Positions 43,832 to 54,670 of a DNA stretch of 64,000 nucleotides are shown here, piece after piece. Position 1 is the stretch's first letter; each line of letters opens with the position of its first letter. The stretch is from Mycosarcoma maydis. Lineage: Eukaryota > Basidiomycota > Ustilaginomycetes > Ustilaginales. The translations under genes and the position numbers were made by a program. Under the pieces are notes generated by a model. That model saw only the letters and a list, made by a program, of their open reading frames with translations, had not been told where the DNA came from and searched no databases. Location: contig NC_026491.1 in the NCBI RefSeq assembly GCF_000328475.2, forward strand, positions 434,001-498,000, written 5' to 3'.

Positions 43832-46800
43832 ATGCTAGCCAAGAAGCGAGACCTCAAAAACTGGGTACAGCGTGCTTCCACAGAGCCGCAGCAAGAACCT
43901 TACGACTCGGACGACGACCTCGCTCCTGCAAAGATGAGCGTCTCAGGCGACGGCATTGGCGCCATCGACCCGACCGTAGACTGGTCCGCCTTTGTCCACG
44001 ACGCCCAGCTTCGGCTCTTCTCCACCAGCACACGTCAGCGTATCCACTTTCTTCAAAGAGACGCTGCCAGAGCTGCTCAGCTTTCTGAGCTGCAATCAGT
44101 GCAAAGAGCAGAGCTTCTCACCTTGCTGCTCCGTACCTATTCAAGATACGTTGATCGTGACTCTCGCCTCGCTTCTCTCAACGTTTATTCCAAGCTTATC
44201 TCTGTAGACCAAGCAGCCGCTTCACAAGCCTCGACCGGCCCAGTTGCCAAGCATGCGCTTGCTTGGCTCAAGAGAGAGGCCGAACGTATCTGCATATCCT
44301 CTCTCACCGCTAACACCCACACTTATCTCCCCAACCTCGCTGCTCTGCATGCCTACGTGTGCGCTCTATACTCGACACTCTGCGCACCTACCACAGAGGC
44401 ACCGAAACTGCAACAATCCTCGACATGGGAGCCGCTCGTCCAGCTCCTTGCGACCACGTACGATGCCGTTCTTGCCGATGCTACTGGCCGTCATAGCGTA
44501 AAGAGCAATGCAATCACGCTCACCCGTCGCACCTTGCGCAACGCACACGCTTTCCTTCCTCAACTCATAGCCACTCTCTGTCTCACTTCAACGGCAGCTG
44601 CAGCCCTTCGTTCCTCAGCGCTCCTCGGTGAGGCTGTTGGCGTCTGCGTCCGTCTCCGTGCAGGCTCCGAACAGGTCAAAGGTGCCCCCGACGGTGTTGG
44701 CCGCACATACCTCAACTCGGCCAAGCACCAAATTCTCGCTTTTTACAGCACCCAGCTCGTCGCTTCCAAGACTGTCGTACCTCAACACTCTTTGCAGGCT
44801 TTCGAAGATTTCATTGCCGAGCAAGTCACAGAGCAAGACCTCGCCTCCACTCTTCGACCACAGCTCGAAAAGATGCTTCTTCGCTCCCCCGAAGTAGCCC
44901 TACCAATCGCCACAAGCATCTTTGCAGCCGTCAAGGTCGACGTTGGCCCACATGCAAAGCCATTGCTCAACCCAGTCATCTCTGCCTCGAGATCTTCCAA
45001 TGCCGATACCAGGGCAAAGGCGTCAAGCTTCTTCACTGTTCTTGCTGCACGCATCCGTGACGACGATGCTGCCAAGTCCGCCATCGTAGACGAGCTCCTC
45101 ACCATCCTCAAAGGCGCTAAGGCAGCTACACCCGAGGCGAGAACTTCCATTTATCTCATGCTCAGCTCCGTTGCCCCTGGTCAAGCCTCGAGGAGCTCGG
45201 CGGTGGTGGAAATCATCGCCTCGCTCCTCGCCAAAGAAGCCCAAGAGGCTTCCATGCATGCTGCCGTTCGTTGCATCGCAGTTCACCTTGAGTGGCTCCT
45301 CATTCAGGCCGACTCAGTCCCAGCTGCGACTGTTTCCGCGGCTTTGGTCAAGGAAATGCAGAATTCCAAGGTACCCATCAGGAAAGCCGTCTGTTTGGCA
45401 ATTGGAGAGCTCTTCTGGCATATGACAGACCTGCAGAATGCCACACCTGCTACCCGCACCTTTGCAGAGTCACTTTTGCCAGGCTTCGAGACCAGCCTCA
45501 AGAATGCTTCTACCAACCCCCTCACCGCTCCAGGTGGTCCTTTGGAAGGGTACGTAGCTGCTGCGGTCCTCGAAGGCCGCCTCGCCGCCCTCGGCTCCGA
45601 AAAGATTGACAGCCTCGTTCGCAACAACGCCGCTCTGGAGGGCATCTTGGTGGTCGGCCCCAAGCCATCCTTCCTGCTCGCCGACAAGGTCTTCCGCAAG
45701 ATTGCCACGCCTGACGAAGAGATTTGGCTTTCGCGTGCCTTGCAAGCCGTCATTATTCGTCGAGCCAAGACCTTGGCCGCTGACAAGCCCGTACACGTCC
45801 AGATCGCCTTCGCGCTTATCCATCTTCTCTTCCACGCTACTGGGCCCGATTCAAAGCAATCGATCCTGGCCTTGGTGCAAAAGCTTGCGCAGACCGAACC
45901 TATCCTCACCCATCAAATCACCACCTCTGGCATTTCGGCTTTCCTCGAACAGGCGACGCAGGCGAGCACAACTGCTTCCGCTTCATCGTCTGCCAAGTCC
46001 AACAGCACAGCTTCATCAACATCGGCTTCTGGCGCGGCTGCAATGGCCACTTCTGCTGATGCTGAGGATGCAAAGCCATCGGCAGAGACTCGTGCGCGCG
46101 ACTTGCGTCGTCTGTTGTCTGCTGCTTCCACTTTCTCCGAGCAGCTCGATTCGGAGGCCAGAAAGAACGCGCTTGTAGACACGCTCGTACTATCTCATCA
46201 CGCCGACTTGCTCGACCGTGGTACGTCGTGCTTCATGGACCTCACTTTTAAGGCCAAGATTCTTCCCATCGATCTCATCACTTCCAAGCAGCAGGACCTC
46301 ATCTCGGTCGTACGTGCCGCCATCCATGAACCGAGCATGCGCGAGGCTGGCTTTGCCGCCCTCACTACCCTCGTGCGCTTGGAACCTGGCTCTGTCATGG
46401 CCGAGCTCGTCTCACAAATTGAGGCAGACACCCCCTTTGACGATCTCCGTGCCCTCTCATCCGACGAGCTGGGTATGTGGAGGACCGAGCCAGGTACCTT
46501 GTATATCGACGTTCTCTCCACCACCAAGGAAGACGCTATCGAAAAGAACAACAAGAATGCAAAGATGGAGCAATGGGAAGCTGAGCTCCGTGCCGATATT
46601 GCCAAGAAGAAGGCAGCGCAGAACAAGGCGCTCACAAAGGACCAGAAGGCTGCTGTCGACGCCCAGGCCAAGATCGAGGCGCAGGCTCGTGCCAAGGTCG
46701 AAGAGATCCGAGCTCGCTACGCGCGTTCGCTTCGCACTGTTTCTGCTATCGTTGGCGCTCGTACCGAGGAGATCAAAGGCTACATGCAGACGCTCGTCAG

Positions 46801-49800
46801 TTTCGTTCTCGAGACTCTCAAAGTCTCGCAGGCCCGAATCTTGTTCGAAGAGGAAGCAAAGGACGCTTTTTGGGCCCTTTCAAGCTGCTGCTCTCTCCGC
46901 TTGGAAGCTTACGCCATGTTTATCGGTGTTGCGCTGCTGCGTTCCATCGACCAGGAGCTTGTCCAGGAAGATTTCCGCACCGAGCCCATCAACGAGCTCG
47001 TTCTTCGAATTCTGTATCGATTACGCTCCTTGTCCGAGCAGTCGCCGTTGGACGCCGCTTCAGTCACCTTTATCGATCCCCTCATCGTACGCATCGTGCG
47101 AGCTGGTGGCATTGGCGTGGATCCCGAAGATACCGACTCGGTTTTGGAGCAGATTCAATTGTCGCTCGACTTTATCGACTTTCACGGCTCCGCCTGCGAG
47201 GACACGCGCTACCCACGTTCCTCCTTCATTGATAGCCTCGTCACCGTCGTCGCCAAGCACACTCAGATCTCCAAGGATGCTGTTTCGGCACTGCGTGATC
47301 TTGGCGAGGCTCTCAGGACAACGGCACTGCCTACCGAAATCCAGAAGCTTCTCTCCAACACCATGGTCGACGAAGTGTATGTTCGCAATGGATGCCTCCA
47401 AGCCATTCAGCCGCTTGACCTCACCGACTTGGACTTTCCCGTGGAGCTCTGGCTGGCGTGCCACGACGTTGACGAAGAGAATGCTCGACTCGCCGAAAAG
47501 GCATGGGAGGAGAATGGTCTTGATGTGCCAGAGTCGTTTGCCGATCCACTGATCGCTCTGCTCGAACACAAGATCACCTACGTCCGCGAAAGCTGTGCTC
47601 GCGCTCTGGCTGCTGCCACTGAACAGCACCCGGAGCAGGTGTCAAGCGTCGTGACCAAGCTTTGCCAGCTGTACAAGCAAAGAAACAAGGTGCTGGTGCC
47701 GGAGTACGACCGCTTCGGCATGGTCATCGAGTCAACAAAGAACCGACAGGATCCTTGGCAAACGCGAGCTGCCGTCGCTGTGGCTCTCCGTCATCAAGCG
47801 CCTCACCTCCAAGGCTCGGATGTGCCGCTCTTCTTTGAATTTGCAATCGATGGCCAAGCGCTCGGTGATCGCAGCGAGGAGGTGCGTCCCAAGATGCTCG
47901 AGGCTGCCAATGCCATTATCGACCTTCACGGCAAACAGCATCTGTCCAAGCTGATCGCTATGTTTGAAGCCTTTTTCAGCAACTCGGCAGGATCGACAGC
48001 AGACGATGGCATTACTGAGGCTGTCGTCATTCTGCTGGGCCGCGAAGCTCGCCATCTCGACCCTAAGGACCCTCGCGTTAGCAAGGTGGTTGACCGCCTC
48101 ATCGACGCTCTCAAGACCCCTTCCGAGCTTGTGCAGTCTGCGGTAGCCGACTGTCTGCCACCGCTCGTACGAGCTATCAGCAAAGACGTGCCGCGCCTCT
48201 TCGATTCGCTCTTCCGCGAGCTGTTCAACGGTGCCAAATATGCAAGCCGGCGTGGTGCTGCATATGGACTTGCCGGTCTTGTTATGGGCCGAGGTATTGG
48301 CAGCATCAAGGAATTCGACGTTATCAATAAGCTTGCTGATGCCTTTGAAGATGCCAAGAACCCAACGCGCCGACAAGGTGTCATGTTCGCCTACGAGACT
48401 TTGACGCTGACGCTCAAGAGGCTATTTGAGCCCTACATCATCGGTATTCTACCACAGTTGCTTGCTGGATTTGGTGACGTCTCGAGCGACGTGCGCGAGG
48501 CGACACAGGATGCAGCAAAGGCGATCATGCAGAACGTCTCAGGTCATTGTGTCAAGATCATCCTCCCGACCCTGCTGTCCGGTCTTGATGAGAAGCAGTG
48601 GAGAACCAAGAAGGGTGCTATCGAGCTGCTCGGTGCCATGGCGTACTGTGCACCCAAACAGCTCTCGCTTTCGCTTCCGACCGTCATTCCGCGCCTCAGC
48701 GAGGTATTGACTGACTCGCACACTCAGGTTCGCACAGCAGCAAACAAGAGTCTGAAGCAGTTCGGCGAAGTCATCAACAACCCCGAGATCAAACAGCTGG
48801 TTCCCGTGCTACTCAAGGCGCTCATCGATCCCAACACTAAGACGGGGGCGGCACTCAAAGGTGTGCTGGAAACGAGCTTCGTCCACTACATCGACTCGCC
48901 CTCTCTTGCGCTTGTCATCCCTATCATCGACCGTGGTCTCAAGGAGCGCAGCGCTACCATTCAGAAGGATGCTGCTCGTATTGTCGGCAATCTTGCTGGG
49001 CTTACAGACTCGAAGGACTTTGTACCGTACCTTGGCAAGCTTATCCCGATGGTTCGCATGGTGCTTATCTCGCCTGTTCCCGAAGCGCGTGCAGTCGCTG
49101 CCAAGGCGCTCGGAACGCTCGTGGAGCGTATGGGTGAAGTACATTTTGTCGACCTGGTGCCCTCCCTGTTGGGCGTATTGCGGTCCGACGCTACCGGAGT
49201 CGACCGACAGGGTGCCGCGCAGGGTCTCGCCGAAGTGCTCGCAGGTCTCGGCATGGAGCGTATGGAAAACCTTCTTCCCGAGATCATCAACAGCGCCTCG
49301 GACCCCAAGCCATACGTTCGAGAAGGCCACATTTCCTTGCTCATCTACTTGCCGGCCACGTTTGGCCACCGATTCGCACCTCATCTTGGTCGCATCATTC
49401 CTCCGATCCTCAGTGGTATCGCCGACGAGGCCGAGACGGTTCGCGAGGCGTCGATGCGCGCTGGTCGCATGATTATCGCCAACTATTCGTCCAAAGCTGT
49501 GGATCTGTTGTTGCCACACCTCGAAACTGGTCTGTTTGATGAAGCATGGCGAATCCGCATGTCTTCATTGCAGCTCACTGCTGATCTACTGTTCCGACTC
49601 TCGGGTATCTCAGGAAAGAACGAGGTGGAGGACGAAGGTGTCGACGAGGACATGGAGCAATCCGCGACCAACAATTCGGTGCAGCGTGCGCTTGTCGAGG
49701 CGCTTGGTCAGGAGAGGCGCGACCGCATCCTGGCATCGATCTATATTGTGCGACAGGACCCCAACATCCCCGTGCGACAAGCTGCCATCCACACGTGGAA

Positions 49801-51814
49801 GGCGTTGGTGCACAACACGCCACGCACCGCTCGAGAGGTGCTTCCCACTATGCTCGACATCCTGATCAAGTCGCTCGCCTCCAACGGCGACGAGAACCGC
49901 GAGATGGCTGCCAGGACGCTCGGCGAGCTGGTCAAGAAGCTTGGCGAAAAGATTTTGCGCGAGACCATCCCGATCCTGCGCATGCGTGGTGCCACGTCCG
50001 AAGATCCCAAGACACGATCTGGGGTTTGCTATGCTGTTACTGAAGTTCTTGCCAATGCGACAAAAGGGCAGCTCGAGGACCACGAGGACGCCATCATCGC
50101 CGTGGTGCGACAGGCGCTTGTGGACGAATCGCAATTGGTGCGACATGCGGCTGCTCAGGCATTCGATGCTACGCAGACCTACATCGGCCCACGTGCCATC
50201 GACGAGACCATCCCGACGTTGCTCGAGGCGCTATCGGACACGAGTGCGGGAACGTCCGAGACGGCGTTGGCGGCTTTGCGCGAGGTCATGCGTGCTCGCT
50301 CGGACGTGGTATTCCCCGTTCTGGTGCCAACGCTCATTGCACAGCCCATCACTTCGTTCAACGCACGTGCCCTCGCTGTGTTGGTGCGTGTGGCCGGGTC
50401 TGCTCTGAACCGTCGTCTGTCGAGCATTCTCACGGCACTTTCCAAGGCGCTCGATACGGAGAAGGACGACAAGATCCTCGCCGACCTGCGCACTGCGGTC
50501 GAGGCTCTGCTTGGCTCGGTCTCGGACGTCGACGGTCTGCATCAGACTATGCTGCTGCTGCTTGGATGGGCTGGATCCAACACATCGCCGCCTCAACGTG
50601 TCGCTGGCTGCAACTTCTTCAAGGCGTTCTGCCAGGTCAAGAAGTCGTCGGTGGACATGTCTGACTACCTGGTCGACTGGCTTCGCAAGCTTGTTTCACT
50701 GTTCGACGACCCGGTTGCCGCTGTGTTCGATGCAGCGTGGGAAGCTCTTGAAGCCAGTCTGAAGACGGTGAGTAAGGACGAGCTGGAGGGATTGGTGGTG
50801 CCACTCCGTCGCAGTCTCGAGAACACGGGTGTACCTGGTCGGGAGCTGGCAGGTCTGTGCCGACCCAAGGGCGCTTCGCCGCTTGTACCCGTTTTCCTTG
50901 CCGGTCTCATGAACGGTACACCGGACCAGAGGCAGAACGGTGCCTTGGGTCTTTCGGACATTGTTGAGCGCACGTCAGCGGAAACGATCAAGCCGTTTGT
51001 CACGTCGATGATCGGGCCTCTGATTCGATTGTGCGGCGACCGTCATCCTCCACCGGTCAAGGCGGCGATTATCACAAGTTTGGACACGATGGTGCGTCGT
51101 ATTCCGGCGTTGGTTCGACCGTTCTATCCGCAGCTGCAGCGCTCGTACCAGAAGGCGGTGTCGGATGCTTCGAGCGCAACGGTGAGAACCAAGGCGGGTG
51201 TTGCACTCGGCAACCTGATGGCGTTGCAGACGCGCGTCGATCCTGTCATTGCCGAGCTGGTGCAGGGTGCACGCGCCGGTTTGGGAGAGGGTTCTGGTGG
51301 CAATGCGGCAGCCTCTTCTGGTTTAGCAGGAGCAGCATCTGGCGGAGCAAGCGAGCCAGCCGACTTGGCCGACTCGTTCGCCCTGGCCTTGGCACACGTG
51401 CTCTCTAACGCGGCTGCTAAGAACGTCGGCCAGCCGAGTCGAGAAGCGGTGCTGTTGCTGATCGAAGCCGCATTTTCTGCTCCTCCCGGAACGCGTGATG
51501 CATTCCGGAACGGTATGGCAGAGGTCATCGGCTCACTTGTCAAGCTTGACACTGCTTTGGCAGGTCTTGTGCTGGAAAAGCATGTCGTGAGCGGATCAGG
51601 AGACACTGCTCTGCAATCTCAAAGTGTCCGCGCGTGTCTGGAAAAGGACCCAGTGGCATTGCACGAGCTTGGATTTGCAGATGAGCTGGTCAAACTCGTC
51701 ATGTCGTGGATCAGTCAAGGATCGGCCATCTCTCGCCCCGCAAAGGAGTCGAGAGAGATGATCCGCGACTCGGACGTTTGGAAGCCTCAGGCCAAAGCTG
51801 CGGATTGGATCTGA
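43832..51814 (+). CDS. GCN1: Gcn1, ribosome-bound activator of the eIF2alpha kinase Gcn2
   Basis: 2660 residues in a single 8-kb exon, close to the about 2670 residues of yeast Gcn1. The protein is almost entirely HEAT-like helical repeats. A charged coiled segment (about residues 900-980) is rich in Lys/Ala/Glu. The eEF3-like central block lies around residues 1350-1800 (for example QWRTKKGAIELLGAMAYCAP near 1589 and IQKDAARIVGNLAGLTDS near 1710). The Gcn2 RWD-binding region of yeast Gcn1 would correspond to about 2000-2400 (RQDPNIPVRQAAIHTWKAL near 1973 and downstream). Gcn1 senses stalled or collided ribosomes with Gcn20 and passes uncharged-tRNA signals to Gcn2. The C-terminal part carries a Gly/Ala/Ser-rich insert near 2490. 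Divergent from AsnRS. Confidence 0.95.
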   Translation: MLAKKRDLKNWVQRASTEPQQEPYDSDDDLAPAKMSVSGDGIGAIDPTVDWSAFVHDAQLRLFSTSTRQRIHFLQRDAARAAQLSELQSVQRAELLTLLLRTYSRYVDRDSRLASLNVYSKLISVDQAAASQASTGPVAKHALAWLKREAERICISSLTANTHTYLPNLAALHAYVCALYSTLCAPTTEAPKLQQSSTWEPLVQLLATTYDAVLADATGRHSVKSNAITLTRRTLRNAHAFLPQLIATLCLTSTAAAALRSSALLGEAVGVCVRLRAGSEQVKGAPDGVGRTYLNSAKHQILAFYSTQLVASKTVVPQHSLQAFEDFIAEQVTEQDLASTLRPQLEKMLLRSPEVALPIATSIFAAVKVDVGPHAKPLLNPVISASRSSNADTRAKASSFFTVLAARIRDDDAAKSAIVDELLTILKGAKAATPEARTSIYLMLSSVAPGQASRSSAVVEIIASLLAKEAQEASMHAAVRCIAVHLEWLLIQADSVPAATVSAALVKEMQNSKVPIRKAVCLAIGELFWHMTDLQNATPATRTFAESLLPGFETSLKNASTNPLTAPGGPLEGYVAAAVLEGRLAALGSEKIDSLVRNNAALEGILVVGPKPSFLLADKVFRKIATPDEEIWLSRALQAVIIRRAKTLAADKPVHVQIAFALIHLLFHATGPDSKQSILALVQKLAQTEPILTHQITTSGISAFLEQATQASTTASASSSAKSNSTASSTSASGAAAMATSADAEDAKPSAETRARDLRRLLSAASTFSEQLDSEARKNALVDTLVLSHHADLLDRGTSCFMDLTFKAKILPIDLITSKQQDLISVVRAAIHEPSMREAGFAALTTLVRLEPGSVMAELVSQIEADTPFDDLRALSSDELGMWRTEPGTLYIDVLSTTKEDAIEKNNKNAKMEQWEAELRADIAKKKAAQNKALTKDQKAAVDAQAKIEAQARAKVEEIRARYARSLRTVSAIVGARTEEIKGYMQTLVSFVLETLKVSQARILFEEEAKDAFWALSSCCSLRLEAYAMFIGVALLRSIDQELVQEDFRTEPINELVLRILYRLRSLSEQSPLDAASVTFIDPLIVRIVRAGGIGVDPEDTDSVLEQIQLSLDFIDFHGSACEDTRYPRSSFIDSLVTVVAKHTQISKDAVSALRDLGEALRTTALPTEIQKLLSNTMVDEVYVRNGCLQAIQPLDLTDLDFPVELWLACHDVDEENARLAEKAWEENGLDVPESFADPLIALLEHKITYVRESCARALAAATEQHPEQVSSVVTKLCQLYKQRNKVLVPEYDRFGMVIESTKNRQDPWQTRAAVAVALRHQAPHLQGSDVPLFFEFAIDGQALGDRSEEVRPKMLEAANAIIDLHGKQHLSKLIAMFEAFFSNSAGSTADDGITEAVVILLGREARHLDPKDPRVSKVVDRLIDALKTPSELVQSAVADCLPPLVRAISKDVPRLFDSLFRELFNGAKYASRRGAAYGLAGLVMGRGIGSIKEFDVINKLADAFEDAKNPTRRQGVMFAYETLTLTLKRLFEPYIIGILPQLLAGFGDVSSDVREATQDAAKAIMQNVSGHCVKIILPTLLSGLDEKQWRTKKGAIELLGAMAYCAPKQLSLSLPTVIPRLSEVLTDSHTQVRTAANKSLKQFGEVINNPEIKQLVPVLLKALIDPNTKTGAALKGVLETSFVHYIDSPSLALVIPIIDRGLKERSATIQKDAARIVGNLAGLTDSKDFVPYLGKLIPMVRMVLISPVPEARAVAAKALGTLVERMGEVHFVDLVPSLLGVLRSDATGVDRQGAAQGLAEVLAGLGMERMENLLPEIINSASDPKPYVREGHISLLIYLPATFGHRFAPHLGRIIPPILSGIADEAETVREASMRAGRMIIANYSSKAVDLLLPHLETGLFDEAWRIRMSSLQLTADLLFRLSGISGKNEVEDEGVDEDMEQSATNNSVQRALVEALGQERRDRILASIYIVRQDPNIPVRQAAIHTWKALVHNTPRTAREVLPTMLDILIKSLASNGDENREMAARTLGELVKKLGEKILRETIPILRMRGATSEDPKTRSGVCYAVTEVLANATKGQLEDHEDAIIAVVRQALVDESQLVRHAAAQAFDATQTYIGPRAIDETIPTLLEALSDTSAGTSETALAALREVMRARSDVVFPVLVPTLIAQPITSFNARALAVLVRVAGSALNRRLSSILTALSKALDTEKDDKILADLRTAVEALLGSVSDVDGLHQTMLLLLGWAGSNTSPPQRVAGCNFFKAFCQVKKSSVDMSDYLVDWLRKLVSLFDDPVAAVFDAAWEALEASLKTVSKDELEGLVVPLRRSLENTGVPGRELAGLCRPKGASPLVPVFLAGLMNGTPDQRQNGALGLSDIVERTSAETIKPFVTSMIGPLIRLCGDRHPPPVKAAIITSLDTMVRRIPALVRPFYPQLQRSYQKAVSDASSATVRTKAGVALGNLMALQTRVDPVIAELVQGARAGLGEGSGGNAAASSGLAGAASGGASEPADLADSFALALAHVLSNAAAKNVGQPSREAVLLLIEAAFSAPPGTRDAFRNGMAEVIGSLVKLDTALAGLVLEKHVVSGSGDTALQSQSVRACLEKDPVALHELGFADELVKLVMSWISQGSAISRPAKESREMIRDSDVWKPQAKAADWI

Positions 51815-52899
51815 TTGTTCAGACGATATGGCGCAAATTGTCTCGTGCTCTCAGTGGGCTAGCGTCGTGTCGGCACTGTTACACATCGTTTTGTTAGAAT
51901 GCAAGCAGATTGTTGATTACGATCAAAGTGAAAGCGGATGTGTGCGTGCTGTGAAGCTTGTCGATGGCGGCGAGAACATGCACGAAGGGTTGTTGACGAA
52001 TAACATGTCGAAGGATGATCGCTGTGGCGTGTGTGCCACGGGCTTGTGATTTGGTTGTTACGCCGACCTTGCTTGCCACGCTGTGCCACACTCGTGACTT
52101 ACGACCCACGACTAGGGACTCCACGCTCATGACTGTGCCACAACGACGTCATCAAGCTGAGCCATGCACGATGGCTACGCTTACGGAGAAATGGTAATTC
52201 CAAGACTTTCTGACGTGCGGCTTTCCGCTTGAGGAAGCTATTCAAGTAAAAAGGCTCCAGCCGCAATTCACGATTCGTGATTCACGATTCACACTTGACG
52301 ATTTCCAGCCAAGATCCACGATGGGCTAACTAATCACGAATGTTAGTGACTCTATTCGTGATTCACGATTGAGACGCTTCTCGTTCGACTTGCAAGTACG
52401 CAGGCGAGGCGGGCGCATTTTGTCATGCTTCTGTGTGTTTCCGTGTGAATCGTAATCACGAATCGTGAATACTAGGGCTCGAGACGACTTGACTTAAGTT
52501 AGTAAAAATCGTGATTCAAATTTGCAGCCGTCTCCGCATTTCGGTTAATCAAGAATGGGAGAAGCCGGCTGGCTGCATGACAGACATCCAGCCTTCTTTG
52601 CTTGTCAGTCCTCAGCACCTCGCCCGACCTACCTTGGTAACCTTCATCATCACCAACACTCATTGACAGCGCGCATCCACGTCCCGGTGTAAGAAACGTC
52701 GAGGTGTAACTTGCTTTTCGTCGCAAACGTGCTTTACTCGATAGTCGCCTAGCGCTCGAGCATTTGGGTTTGTGCGTCTGCGTCACCGATCCACCTCAGG
52801 TCGTAGCGCTCTTCACAAGCAGCCCTACCAAGATTCGTGTGTATATCAAGCGTGATATACACCTCGTAGGACTGATTGTTGGACAGTGTATGCTTCACG
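51815..52899. other. intergenic, rich in heptamer repeats
   Basis: About 1.1 kb between gcn1 and the carrier gene. Many GATTCAC-type elements occur at 52265-52300, 52332-52375, 52448-52470 and 52505-52515, often as inverted pairs such as ATTCGTGATTCACGATT. No gene found. Confidence 0.75.
52265..52515. repeat. cluster of dispersed heptamer repeats in both orientations
   Basis: At least eight ATTCACG/CGTGAAT or TCACGAT units within 250 bp, including ATTCACGATTCGTGATTCAC and ATTCGTGATTCACGATTG. Confidence 0.85.
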
Positions 52900-53955
52900 A
52901 TGGCTCAGTCGCAACTTCCTCCCTTTGCGCAGGCCACCGCGGGTGCGCTAGGCTCGATCACGAGCAACACGCTCGTCTACCCTCTCGACCTGCTTTCCAC
53001 CCGTTGTCAAACGCAATCGCGCGGTCGAGATGGCAAGCGCGGCTACCAATCCATCTCGGCAGCGCTCCAAGAGATCGTGCATCAGAATGGCGTCAGAGGG
53101 CTGTACCAAGGTCTTGCATCTGATACTCTTTCCAACACATTGTCCAACTTCCTCTTCTTCTATTTCCGGTCCTTCTTTATGGAGGCAGTCAAGGAGAGGA
53201 AGAAGGCCAAGTTGCCTTCACCACCAGCGGGCGGACAAGGAAAGGGGAAAGTACCGAACATCGTGATAACGGCAGCCGAGGATTTAGCGATCGGTGCGCT
53301 TGCCGGGATCGTTTCGAGATTCTTTACTACGCCGTTGTCGAATGTAACGGTGCGGATGCAGACGTCGGCCAATCCAAAGGGAAAGTCGAAGGAACGAGAG
53401 GAAAAGAGCAAAGAAGGTGGACAGCCGAGCTCAGATAGCGAATCGGACGACGAAGGTGGCTATGCCGAATCTGCTGGTATCACGGATGTTCTGCGACAGA
53501 TTGTCGCAGAAAAGGGATGGCTCGGACTGTGGTCCGGCTTTGAAACTGCCGCACTGCTCAGCATCTCGCCCGCATTGACATTCTACAGCACCAACGCGGT
53601 TTCAAGACTGTTGATTCCCAAGGACAAGCGCGACAAGCCCTCCTCGTTGCAAACCTTTGTCACCTCAGCCATCGGAAACAGCATCTCGACGGTCATTGTC
53701 TTCCCTCTGATCCTGTGCAAGACGCGGTTGCAGTGGAGAAGCCCCACGGGCAGAAGGATGTATAGAAACCTGCTCGACGTCTTAAGAAAGACGGTCAAGC
53801 GCGGTGGACTTCAAGGTCTATACCAAGGATTGGATTCGCAATTGATCAAAGGGCTGTTCAGTTTCGGCACAACCATGATGGTCAAAGCTCGCATCGAAGC
53901 ATGGTTCGTTCTGCTGTACCTGGCAGTAAGAAAACAGAGAGCGACACTGGCGTAG
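52900..53955 (+). CDS. mitochondrial-carrier-family protein, PMP47/ANT1 type (probably peroxisomal adenine nucleotide carrier)
   Basis: 351 residues from the ATG at 52900 (the frame extends to a TTG upstream, not used). Three carrier repeats are visible: PLDLLSTRCQ with GVRGLYQGLASDTLSN; PLSNVTVRMQ with GWLGLWSGFETAALLSISP; and PLILCKTRLQ with GLQGLYQGLDSQLIKG. The Px[DE]xx[KR] motifs of repeats two and three are degenerate, as in peroxisomal members such as Candida boidinii PMP47 and yeast Ant1. Those proteins import ATP into peroxisomes for fatty-acid activation. A charged, Ser/Glu/Asp-rich loop of about 45 residues follows the second-repeat signature. Substrate and location are inferred from the family only. 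Confidence 0.82.
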   Translation: MAQSQLPPFAQATAGALGSITSNTLVYPLDLLSTRCQTQSRGRDGKRGYQSISAALQEIVHQNGVRGLYQGLASDTLSNTLSNFLFFYFRSFFMEAVKERKKAKLPSPPAGGQGKGKVPNIVITAAEDLAIGALAGIVSRFFTTPLSNVTVRMQTSANPKGKSKEREEKSKEGGQPSSDSESDDEGGYAESAGITDVLRQIVAEKGWLGLWSGFETAALLSISPALTFYSTNAVSRLLIPKDKRDKPSSLQTFVTSAIGNSISTVIVFPLILCKTRLQWRSPTGRRMYRNLLDVLRKTVKRGGLQGLYQGLDSQLIKGLFSFGTTMMVKARIEAWFVLLYLAVRKQRATLA

Positions 53956-54670
53956 AGGCGCCAAAGATGGGACGATCTCTGTATTAAGTTATACACTCAT
54001 GGCTGTTTGCAACGTCGGAAGACAGCGCGCCAAGGCGCTCATGACTTTGACCTTTGAGGTCGTGTTGCACGTTCGTTGTCGCACGTTGGGGTCGCTTTTG
54101 TGTGTGGTTGCTGAATCTCTCGACTCACGCCTCGTGAGTGGTATCTCTGTTTTGCTTGATAGAGTCCAGGTGCAAGTCTGGGCGCATTCGTGATTCTCTT
54201 TCGTGGTTCTATGTGGGGATGTGGAGCAGATGTGGGGACAAAGAAGAGCAACGGCCAAGTACTCACAGACTGATACACTGTGACTGTATACTTTAAAAAA
54301 GAAGAAAAAAAAGTTCACAAATCGTGAATGTGCAGAATGACGGAATGATGCTTCGCAAGCTTCGCCAGCAATCAAATCACATTTCGTTAAGTTATTCAAG
54401 TCTGAGTCGCGCGTTTCTTTATCACTCATGACTCAAGCGAGATCATGGGTGTGTTCATGGTTGGCTGCACCTTTTGGGCCAGAATCGCGTGCGTGCATAG
54501 CTGACGTGCATGCACGATGGATGCTTGGTGACTGTGTCTTTGGAGCTCGCTGGAGCATACAAATTACGCCGATTGAATCTGACACGATCCTGCTCACCTC
54601 CGTTCTCACGTCTCCATCAAGCTTGCTGCTAGCTATAGTGGCTCAAGTGCTCCGTATAGTCACAACAGAC
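53956..54670. other. intergenic between carrier and TMEM16 genes
   Basis: No gene. Heptamer copies lie at about 54187 and 54315. An in-frame extension upstream of the TMEM16 ATG reaches 54428 but looks non-coding. Confidence 0.7.

Noticed and set aside
46218..47552. 444-codon plus frame inside gcn1
   Set aside because: Out-of-phase shadow of the Gcn1 frame, Ser/Arg/Pro-rich as expected from shifted biased codons.
52876..52899. Eight-codon extension of the carrier protein
   Set aside because: It begins with TTG; the ATG at 52900 gives a normal carrier N-terminus.
54428..54670. In-frame upstream extension of the TMEM16 gene by 81 codons
   Set aside because: Non-coding-like composition; the protein from the ATG at 54671 already has a normal N-terminal domain. 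The same reasoning applies to 58723-58842 before the Nab2-like start, which contains a heptamer repeat.
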